Shown here in pieces: positions 48,601 to 58,393 of a stretch of 64,000 nt of DNA. The notes beneath the pieces were generated by a model. It did not search any database and had not been told where the DNA came from. It saw only the letters and a program-made list of their open reading frames with translations. Each line of letters opens with the position of its first letter. Position 1 is the first letter of the stretch. The translations under genes were made by a program, and so were the position numbers. The stretch is from Cerioporus squamosus (Eukaryota; Basidiomycota; Agaricomycetes; Polyporales; Polyporaceae): positions 186,001 through 250,000 of the forward strand of contig JABYQS010000012.1 in NCBI GenBank assembly GCA_022592435.1, read 5' to 3'.

Positions 48601-49949
48601 GCGTCTGGTCGCTGAAAGATAGGGATTATGAACTGGAGAAAACACGTAGAGTACGACGCGAAGATCGTACAATGCTTTGCAGAACATAGGCAAGCGCGAG
48701 AGCCCGCCCAGACACGCATCACCCTTTTGCACGTAGGATTCCATCTCGGACTGAGTGGCCGCCCATTCATCCCAGACACGGACCAACGCGTCGTCTGCGG
48801 GCGCGCTCGAGCTGGTGGAAGGCTTGCTTGTGAGTGAAGTCTTCCTCAGCCCCTCGATATCGTCTTCGAGGGCCGAAATATCTTTCGCGTTCAGTGTTCC
48901 TGCGCGGACTCCGTGGCAGAGAGCTTTCGCAAGGCGGCTGGAGAGCCGCACAATGAGGTCTTGTTTCGCATCCGCTCTCGTCTTCAGCAGTCTCCAAGCG
49001 CGAAGTACGGCTTTGTAGCATGCGGCATAGTCACCAGTCTCGAACAGTGCTGCGCTGAGATTGGACGGGTAAACGGGGTCGCTAGGGTCCGCCTTTTCTG
49101 CCTACAAAGCGAGAGGCGTGTCAGCCCCGCTAAACTCGTGTGGGAGTGCTGGTGCCATTTTCAACTAGACTGCTTGTGCTAGTCTGAGTTGATGAAGATT
49201 ACTCCTATCTTGTGAGAAACTGCACCATGTCATTTGGGCTTGTTTGGCTATGAGCAACTGGGCCTGTGCGGCCAAAGAGTTGACCACGAGTCGTCCTCGT
49301 CCTGGTCCGCGACCCTGCCAGACTCAGACAAAGAACGGCTTTCCGGACGATATGCAACATCGCCTTGTTTAAGCTACTGCTTACTGCTTAGCGTTGCCTC
49401 TCATCATGAAACGGCCCTCCAACCGCCGATGACCTCCTGCAACCCATCACATGCACTCTCTCTCCTAGTCTCGCTACATCTCGGAAATCAGGTCTAATGC
49501 AATCTGCAGGCTTGCCACAGACGCAGGTCAAGGCCCGAGTCCGCAGTTCGCAGGGTTTGTGGCCTCAGAGATTGTGATGTTGACGCCACACCTTTTTCCG
49601 ACTTCTGCTTGGATCTGCCGCAACACCGGACTCCTCAAAACCCGTCCTGTGCCCGGCCGATGTCGCGGCAGATCCATGCCTGTCTGTCCACAGCCAACGG
49701 GTAGCCCATAGGCTCGCTCATGTCCTTTTACTGGGCGAACCGGGCGAATTTCCCGTCATGGCATCGACCGGCCGAAGCAAACGCGAGGCGTCTCTGGTAC
49801 GTGCCTTGAAATATCGTTCACATGCTCTGCGGCGGGACCCAGTAAGTATTCTGCGTTTGCCAGACAAAGGGGGAGGCGTACCCCAGGAACAAGCCAGCCT
49901 TGAAGAGGTCGTTGCCCTCTTGTTTGAGCTTAGCCGCTTTTGCAGCCAT
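45658..49949 (-). CDS. TPR + DUF4470 protein, paralog C
   Basis: Exon 1 (49882-49949) encodes MAAKAAKLKQEGNDLFKAGL. The 22-nt micro-exon (49805-49826) has ACERYFK and a GC-type donor (GCACGT). Exon 3 starts at 49101 (AEKADPSDPVYPSNLSAALF, then RLSSRLAKALCHG). The 703-nt intron between them holds repeat copy 2. DUF4470 is MLSKLSFMFGGVGDG / RHVLGTLCGL ... HLTLLDIHDATLARDLCMFM ... ATLMYMFCGAVMPPYCYER. The C-terminal half has VYVVSDSIPAILRILDYW, CGGLSEELAKMRFKGD, RMYTRMWLSNVP, YTLLESRDIPRYLACRVI, VRLPHNLVAFFGLLMYLHRA and RFRLSRRRVERMKEE. The last exon reads ATHPVAIGKWMLKADEAKEV and ends YQQVLEELD. One base is missing near 47172 (G run; CCCGGG expected). Otherwise complete, roughly 950-1000 aa. 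Confidence 0.8.
49198..49797 (+). repeat. ~600-bp dispersed repeat, copy 2 (inside paralog C intron 2)
   Basis: The partner of 13266-13870, same orientation, antisense to its host gene as in copy 1. The right end lies 7 bp from the 5' splice site of the micro-exon of paralog C (exon end 49805, donor GCACGT), and the left end about 95 bp from the acceptor. In the other paralogs this intron is only about 55-90 nt, and in E it is absent, so the repeat is an insertion here. No terminal inverted repeats or clear target duplication were seen. Confidence 0.85.
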
Positions 49950-50359
49950 CTTCGTGTGCTGGTTACAAGAGAGGAGGCTCAGATGAGTGGCTGCGATGGT
50001 GGTGGTCGGAGGTCAAGAAGGTAATGGTCTCCAGAAGAAGAATCTATACTGACCGGTTGTGGCCTACTCAAAACTGTTTATCCACGTGGGCGCCTACATT
50101 CCTCATTCAGGGCCGGTCGAAAACATTACTTACCTGGGTAATTGTCTTACCGCTTTTGGGCTGCACCGTCTACATGTACTCGCAGTGTCTCGCACGAATA
50201 TCATAGACGAACTGTCTTGCAAGACTGGGAACACTAACATCAAGTAGCAAAGTAGGCCTATGTTGGTCCTATGACAAGATATCAAGAACAGCGGGTTAAC
50301 CCGACTACATACTTCACACCACATCTCGCAGTGGTACTCGGAGTCATGACAGCGATAAC

Positions 50360-53300
50360 TCAAGCGACATTATCCTTGGCGAGCCAGCTGGAGATAGGTG
50401 CTGGTTGAGTTGCTGTATGGTACGGAAAATCTGGTCAGTACAACAGCAAGGTGAGAGCGATCGAACCAGTATACTCACCCGGAGCGCCTGTGTCGTTACG
50501 ATACACGACAATACTCCATTTCTCCGCCCGCATCCTCTCGACACGCAGCCCGCTCAAGCGAAACCAGATCCTATCCCAATACACAACGTGCTCCGGCCCG
50601 GTGATGACGAAGAACATTCCTGGGGCAGGCGTAGCCTTCCCCTCGAAGACTTCGTGCACGCTCGCAATGACCTCACGAGCCGTGAGCTTGTCAGAGCGGT
50701 AGAACAGCAGCTGGCCGCGTGGCTCGTAGGGGTTGCTGTAGAATCCCTTCCCAGGCAAGAACGACGCGTTCGGGCGTACCCTTGCCTCCCATAGTGTGAT
50801 GTCTTCCGGGTTGCGGGAGAGTTCAGGCGGGAGCGCACCAGCGACGGGGAAGGGAACCGCATGGTACGCCGTGGCAATGATAGTTTCGAACTCGACGAGC
50901 CACGGGTCCGTGCGCACTGCTCGAGAGGGCACCCGGCGAGTACGTTCTTCGACAGGGATAGGGTATTCACCAGTGTAGGGCGCGATGTCGGAGACCATGC
51001 GGCCGCTGAGGATCCGCGGGAGGAATTCCGAGAGCCAGTGTCCAGGATACCCAATGCGGCTGAGGTGCATGAGCGTGCCAAAGAACGCGACAAGGTTGTG
51101 CGGGAGGCGGATGTTGCACGGAGGTGGCTGGGTACGGCCTGGCACCACGGTGTTGAAGAGGAGACGTGTGAGCCATGTGATGAGCTCCTCCCGTGAAGCA
51201 AGCTCAGCGAGCGGTCGCGGGAAGGAGGGCGACGCGCCCAAGACGAGAACATCCATCATCGCCCGCGAGTCGAGGATATCGCATCCGAGGTACCGTGACA
51301 AATCCTTGATTGTCAACAACGTGTACCTGCCAAACCCGTAGTCAGTAAATGGACTTATGTTTAAATGAGATCGCGCTTCGACGTACGTATGAAAGAATTC
51401 TTCGTCGTCCTTCCAAGCTGATGAGTTCAGTAGCGAGTTGCACGCGAGACCGGCCTGTGGATGATCTTGCAGATTGGGAGCCACATTAAGAACCACATTT
51501 AAGGGGCCGTGGGTGTAGTCCCTACGTCAGATAGCGACCGCGTCAGTCTAAAATGTCAAATCGGGGTGAGGAGATCAGCGACTCACGGTACGTTGCTGAG
51601 CCACATCCTAGTATACTTTCTAGGGAAGTCTTCCGGACGTGTTGTACGGCCGTTGTGACGCATCTGAGCGAGCTTGTCGCAAAGCTCTCCCACAATAAAG
51701 TCCAGGACGATGCTCTTCTCCAAAGTTTCGAGCGCCGCTGCAGCCGCCTCGAAGAAGATATCGCAGACCTCCGAAGCGGTCGTCTCCATCCCCAAAAAGA
51801 CGTCTGGAGAGTTGAACTCGTGCATGTGCTTGATGGGGGCGAAGACCTCTTCGTTGAAGCTCGGATAACCTTCGGTAGCTTCGACGTAGATGCAGTGCGG
51901 ATCGTCGAGATAGGGATCCTAGGAGACAAGACGTGAAATTGTGATTAAGAGAACAACGCGATGGGCTCACAAAGAGGGTGATGTTCGGCTTCCAGCTGTT
52001 CTCGATATGTGCGCACACCTGATAGGACAACATCAGTATGCGTCAATCGGGACATGGATACAGATAACTCTTACCTTGCGCAACGCCTGCCGCGAGATCA
52101 CTTCGTCATTCAGCACCTGCTTCCACGTAGCATACAAGTCTGCATGCCGGTCGCTCAACTCCTTCGGGGGAACGAACACCTTCGTCTGCCCGTACCACTC
52201 CATCTCCAATGTACGCCGATCTCCGAAGAACTGCTCCTGGTACATATCGATAAGCACATCCATGTTCTTAAGGAGGTCAGCACGAGCAGCAGTAGGCGAC
52301 ACGGGGGACGAAAGAATCCCGGCCTTCATGAGTACGGACTGAATCTGGTCGTGGCTCATGTTGAGGAACGTCGCTCTCATCAACTGACGCTCTTGAGTGA
52401 GCTTGTGTTGCAGTCGTTGCTGGAAGTCTGATTGAGTCCCTGGACGGAAGGTGGGCGGAGGAAGTCGGCTGCTACGGGGAGGGGGAACTTCATGACACTC
52501 GAGCATCTTTTGGGTCGACTTCGACGCGTTTAGCCAGTAGTCGAGTACGCGCACAACCGCAGTCGCTGTAGCTTGGTCAAGATGGATCCAAGTTGGGAGG
52601 TCCCACGTCCTCGACGAGAAACGCGCTGACAGGTCCTTGAACAGTCCTGAAAGCCTGGATATATGCGCGTGAGTAAGAGCCGGCGCGGTGATAAACATCG
52701 GCGAAGAACCTGTCGTAACAGTACGAGGGCATGGCAGCTCCGCAAAACATGTACATGAGCGTTGCCTTGATCTCTGCTCTTGCGGTCGCATCGCTGGTGT
52801 TGTTCAACTCGTGGAGGAGTAGAAAGACACAGAGGTCCCGAGCGATCATGGTGGCGTTGATGTCGAGCAGTGTGAGATGCGCGTGGAATTTCGCCTTCTT
52901 CGCCTTGGGAAGGTTGCTACAGGCGGTCGACAAGCCGCGTATAGTGGCCAGGACATGGCGAGCTGACACATTGGTCAGTATACGGCCAATAGCTCCTGTA
53001 TATGCGACGATGACATACCATCACCGACTCCACCATATAGGAATGCGAGCTTCTGGGTGTCTTTGAGTGGGAGCGCCGTGATGTTCAGGGGGCGAGGATC
53101 AACCGAACCACAGCCCGACGTAAGGTCAATGAACTCGTCATGGCCGATCTATGCAGGTCGTTGTCAGCGTACTGGCAACGCGGAGAGACAGGTGACCGAC
53201 CGGGTAGTATTCCTTCGTATCGTCGCTGAGAGATTAGACAAGTCAGCATGTCACCGGTCCTCTCGAAACACCATAGAGGAGGGAACTCACAGAGGTTGGA

Positions 53301-53894
53301 AGAACAGGGGCATACGCGCAAGACCGGCCAGACATACGTCGCGCTTTTTGGCACATTCATCGATCTCGAGCCTCGTTGAGTCCCATTCCTCCCATCCTTG
53401 TACCCCAGAGGAAGCATCACCCTTCGAGCATTCCGTCGACGATGCGACTCGCAACTGATCGATACCTTCGCGATGCTTCGTAAGCGAGTCGCGAGTGATT
53501 GTGCCGGCGCGAGCACCATGACAGAGAGCCTTGCAAAGACGTCTGCCCAGCCGGGTTGCAAGCTCCATCTTCTGGTCTGACTGCGCCGGCATGCATCTCC
53601 ACGCGCGAAGGACGGACTCCAAGCACCCGGCATAGTCTCCCAACTCCAGCGGGGCGGCGCTGAGATTCGACGGATAGACTGGATTGTTCGGGTCGGCTTT
53701 CTCTGCCTGGCAAACACTTGTAAAGCATCGAATACGTGCTAACTCGCGGCCTGACACACCTGTTCGTAGACTTTGGAAGCTCTGTACCTGCGGTCAGTTG
53801 CGTCGAGGGCGCATGTACAAGATCACTTTAAGAATGCCCCAGCTTTGAACAGCTTGTTACCTCGACTTTTGAGAGCCGTGGCATCTTCAGACAT
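50360..53894 (-). CDS. TPR + DUF4470 protein, paralog D (intact by eye)
   Basis: Exon 1 (53827-53894) is MSEDATALKSRGNKLFKAGA. The micro-exon (53760-53781) is ASKVYEQ. Exon 3 starts at 53706 (AEKADPNNPVYPSNLSAAPL, then TRLGRRLCKALCHG). A mini-exon has DDTKEYYP. DUF4470 is TQKLAFLYGGVGDG / RHVLATIRGL ... HLTLLDINATMIARDLCVFL ... LMYMFCGAAMPSYCYDR. Then come WIHLDQATATAVVRVLDYWL, IVGELCDKLAQMRHNGRTTR, RKYTRMWLSNVP, YTHGPLNMVLNVAPNLQD, YTLLTIKDLSRYLGCDILDS, IRLPHNLVAFFGTLMHLS and FRLSGLRVERMRAEKW. The last exon gives ATQPAPISSWLAKDNVA with a TGA at 50360-50362, the short C-terminal type. No frameshift or stop was needed in the exons I read. Confidence 0.8.
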
Positions 53895-54627
53895 CTTGAA
53901 CATAGGAATCTCTGTGGCAAGTAGTAGAGCTGAGGGTGCGGGAGTCGTGGAAGAGGACAAAGGTCATCAGTCGTGGCTTCGGTGGCCTTGATTGTAAGAC
54001 TCCGTCCTAGTCTATCACTGGTCTTTGCGTCCAAACAAAGAGAAGTACTTACGTAAATTGGACCGCACGGATATTACTGCCTTCAAGATTTCATGCAGCC
54101 TGACGGCTGGAGGAGCGGCAGACAAGGAAGACCGCCAGTTCGTGATCGCCGTGCCCCGGAGCCTGGCATTGCACGAGAAGAAGTCTGCGATGTTATTTTG
54201 GGTCCGAATGCCCCTATTGCATCCAAATTCTCACCTCAGTTTACCACGACAGTCTGTACGAGATACTGAAGGGCATGAAGGTCGAAAGCAAGGATGTTGG
54301 GAGGAGGATGCGGCGGGGGACAAAGGCGCTTACCGTATGGATGTCTACATACCATAACTGGGAAGCATCCACCAATACGAGACATCCGAGATCCACGATA
54401 ATGGCGACAGTCAGGCTCTTCCTAGTAATCCAGATTTGAGTAGATAGAACAGAAGGCGAGTACAATCTCAAGATACATGGCAATGAAAATGGCAAGTTAC
54501 AAGCAGGGGATGTTTAATACACAATGACCCAAGTCGAGCAGAGATAGGGTCACCAGCCCCGGGCTGTCTCTAAGCACTACATTGTATGTGCAGTCGGTGG
54601 ACAACTGCTAGGCGCAAGCACATTCAG
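53895..54627. other. Spacer between paralogs D and E
   Basis: About 730 bp between the start of D and the end of E, holding the promoter of D. Frames here are short and unremarkable; no repeat was recognised. Confidence 0.5.
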
Positions 54628-57600
54628 TCAGGACTTGGCAATCCAGCTGGAGATTGGAGCCGGGTTCGTCCCTGCAAAGTGGCCAGCCCAAGCCCAGTTG
54701 TCAGCATACAACAAGACAGCAAGACAAGCGCAATGCCAACGACTCGCTCGGAGACTCACCCTGCATGCCTGTATCATTGCGGTACGCGACCACACTCCAC
54801 TTCTCCTTCCGCATCCGCTCGACTCGCTTCCTGCTCAAGCGAAACTGGAGCTTCTCAAGATACATGACGTCTTCTGGCGCAGTGAGAATGAAGAACGTGC
54901 CAGGGGCCGGCTCGGGCTCCCCTTCGAAGATGTCCTCCATGCCCTCCATGTCGCGGATAACCTCTGCGGCGGTAAGCTTGTCGGAGCGGTAGAAGAGGAG
55001 CTGTGCGCGGGGTTCGTACGGGTTGTTCAGGAACCCGCGCGATGCCGAGTAGGTCTTCGATGGCTCGACGGGTGCTTCCCAGAGCACGATGTCACCCGGG
55101 TCGCGCGAGAAGACTGCGGGGAGAGCAGAGGTGATAGGGAATGGAATGGCGTAGTACGCCGTCGCGACGATGGTCTCGAACTCGACGAGCCACGGGTCCG
55201 TGCGCACAGTGCGGGTGGACACACGGTCGTTGCGCTCATGCACGGGGATTGGGTACTGGTCCGTAAAAGGCGGAATGTCTGAGACCATGCGTCCGCTGAG
55301 AACGCGCGCAAAGAAATCTGTCAGCCAATGCCCGGGATATCCCACCCGATGGAGATACACGAGGATTCCGAAGAATGCAACCAGGTTGTGCGGGAGGCGA
55401 ACGTTGCAGGGCGGTGGCTGGAGATAACCCGGGATGAAAGTGTTGAAGAGGAGACGGGTAAGCCACGTCGTCAGTTCGTCCCGAGTGGCCAGATCTGAGA
55501 GTGGACGTGGGAAGGGAAGCGACGAGCCTAGAACGAGGACGTCCATCACGGCGCGAGAGTCGATAATGTTGCATCTGAGATACCGCGGCACCTCCTGAAT
55601 TGTGAGTAGTGTATACCTTCAAACGGAGAAAGTCAGCGGAAGTCCCCAGGCGATCAATCTGTACGCACGTATGATTGAACTCTTCGTCGTCTGTCCAGGC
55701 GGACGTGTTCAGCAGTGAGTTGCATACGACCGCAGCCTGCGAATTGTCTTGCAGGTTCGGTACGACGTAAACCATCATATTCAAAGAGCCGTGGGTGTAG
55801 TCACTATTCCGCGTTGTCAGCATATCTCGTCAGAGAGGAGATTGGAGCTTCTTACGGTACGTTACTGAGCCACATCCTCATGTATTTCTTCGGGAACTCG
55901 TCGGGACGCATCCCGTCTCCGCCGCATCGCATAATCGTCAGCTCTTCGCAGAGCTCGCCTATGCGGAACTCGAGAAGAATGTGATTCTCGAGGGCCTTGA
56001 GTGCCGCAGCGACATCCTCGAAGAACGTGCTACAGACGTCGAAAGTGAGAGTGTCCACTTCCATGTCAGTGTCTTCCTCAGGTTGGTTGCGACAGTTGAA
56101 CGTGTTGATGTCGTTGATGTTGTCGAACAGGTTCACCCGGGTCAAGTTTGGATAACGCATCTTAGCTTCGTCATAACGACACTTAGGATCGTCGTAGTAC
56201 CGAGCCTGTAGTCTCCATGGTCAAATCGCAGTGTCAACGAAGACTGGTAAAACACTTACGAAAAGCGTGATGTTCGGGCGCCACTCGGCCTCGATATGCG
56301 TGACGACCTGCGTAATTCTTGCTTCAGCACATACACACAGTCAGCAAACATTCACTTACCTTGCGCAGTGTTGACTGTACGATCTTGCCCTTGTCTTTGA
56401 CCTGCTTCCACGCTGTAGCGAAGCCAGGGTGCGGAGAACGCAACTCCTCTGGTGGAATGAACACTTTCGCCTCCCTGTACCACTCCACCTCGAACGTCAG
56501 CGGGTCTCCATTCATCGTCTCCTGCAGGGCCTCCACAATCTCGTCCATGTTCTTCCGCAACTCAGCACGTGCTCCGGCAAGTGACGACGTCGGCGAGACG
56601 TATCCAGCTTCAATGAGCTGGGCGTGAGACATGTTGAGGAGGTGCTCTTTGATCTCCTCGCGTTCTGCGGCCATGTTCTCTTCCCTACTACGTTGGAGGT
56701 CCACCGCCTGGGGACGGAAGGTTGGGGGAGGCGTACGACTGCGCTGAGGGATCCCGTGCCCCGCCAGCATCACCCGCGTCGACTTCTTTGCCGACGCACT
56801 GAGCCAGTAATCAAGAGCGTCTATAACGCCAATGAGCGTGTCCGGTCCGACGTGCATCCAAGGAGGAACATGCTCTTCGGCCTTGAACCGTGCTGGGATC
56901 TCTCGGAGTAGTCTCTCCAGCCTGCAATGATTCCAGTCAGTCGGTATTCCAATAGCAATGACGTCACACACCTTCGGTAACAATACGATGGCATCGCCGC
57001 GCCGCAGAAAACTTACATGAGCGTTGCTTTGATCTCGGTTCTTTCCGTGGTGTCATTTGTGCGGTTGAGCTCGTCAATAAGCAGAAAAATACACAAATTC
57101 CGAGCTATGGTAACCTCGTGGATGTCGAGCAAGGTCAGATGCGCCCGAAATGCGGCCTTCTTCTGCGAAGGCAACACGCTGTATGCCTTCTGCAAGCCGC
57201 ACAGGGAAGCCATGACATGGCGAGCTTGGAAGATGTAAGCAAAGCGGTATGCACAAACGCCAATATGCGACGTACCATCTCCAACGCCTCCATACAAAAA
57301 TGCGATATCGTGCATCTCTTCGACGAAGAATTTGCTGAGATCTAAGGGCTGAGGAAATTGTTCTCCCCACCCCGCAGTAAGGTCTTTGAGGTCATCATGG
57401 CCAAGCTGGATAACATGTCAGATATACACATTTACGAGAGCTTTCACAGATACGGACTATGTAATACTCCTTAGTGCGGTCCCTGTCGCAATAAGTGTCA
57501 ACGTGTCAGTACTCGGGACTGTCAGAAGTGAACCATGGAGCTCACAGTGGCTTGAAGAAGAGAGGCAAGCGTGCCAGTCCATTAAGACATGCGCCTCGCT

Positions 57601-58115
57601 TCTTCAAGCAGGCTTCCGATTCTGCCTTCGTCGCGTCCCACTCTTGCCAGGTCTGTGATAATGCGCTCGTGTTGCCTGAGACCTCGTTGAATGACGCGAC
57701 TCGCAGGCTGTCGATATCGTCGCCGTGTGCCGCAAGTATATCGTTGCCAATCGTGCCCGCGCGGGTGCCATAGCATAGAGCCTTTGCGACGCGACTGGAG
57801 AGGCGTGCTACGAGGTCCGATTTCTCGTCCGACCTCTCCTTCAATCGTTTCCAGGCGCGCAGACCGGCTTCGACGCTGCCCGAGTAGTCGCCGAGCTCAA
57901 AGAGGGCGACGCTGAGATTTGAGGGATAAATGGGATCTTTGGCGTCGACCCCTTCTGCTTTTGCGTATACTTGGATGCTCTGAAGTGACATGAGCACGCT
58001 GCATACTCTGCCTCCAAGCCGCCACTCATGAATCAGCTAACACGCACTTTGAGAAGGCGCCCGCCTTGAACATCTCGTTTCCACGCGTTTTGAGTGCGAT
58101 TGCGCCCCTCGACAT
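54628..58115 (-). CDS. TPR + DUF4470 protein, paralog E (intron 2 lost, new splice donor)
   Basis: Exon 1 (58048-58115) is MSRGAIALKTRGNEMFKAGA. The 22-nt micro-exon (57958-57979) runs straight into exon 3 with no intron, one G short at the join (57957/57958). Exon 3 has DPIYPSNLSVALFELGDYSG and ARLSSRVAKALCYG. DUF4470 (IAFLYGGVGDG region / RHVMASLCGL ... HLTLLDIHEVTIARNLCIFL) meets TAA at 57013-57015 where paralogs have Tyr. The same base change makes a GTAAGT donor (57016) in the phase of the normal donor at 56971. Splicing there would skip the stop and remove 15 codons. The rest is intact: WMHVGPDTLIGVIDALDYWL, KKYMRMWLSNVP, YTHGSLNMMVYVVPNLQD, VRLPHNLVAFFGILVYLHRV, RLSRKRVERMRKEKW. It ends GTNPAPISSWIAKS, the short C-terminal type. 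May be functional with an altered domain, or a young pseudogene. Confidence 0.75.
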
Positions 58116-58393
58116 ACTATTCACAGTGTCTTCACCTGGACGACAGGCTCGGGATGGGGACAGATGGTGGTGGATGCTGTCCAAGTCGTCGGGTTGATGA
58201 CAACCCCGTGTTCTCAGTAGGCGCTCATGCGACTCACGTCATGATGCATTCCTCCATATGAAGCAGACTACCTACCAAGTACAGCAGAGGTCCTGCTCAG
58301 GTTCATACGTACGATGTGCGCAGATACAGCATCAGGAGGAAACCTCACGTCTCCATCGCCACAGCAGCCTCATCGTAGCCTGCTGCCGGACGA
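58116..58393. other. Short spacer between paralogs E and F
   Basis: 278 bp between the start codon of E and the stop of F. It must contain the promoter of E. No other feature was seen. Confidence 0.5.
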
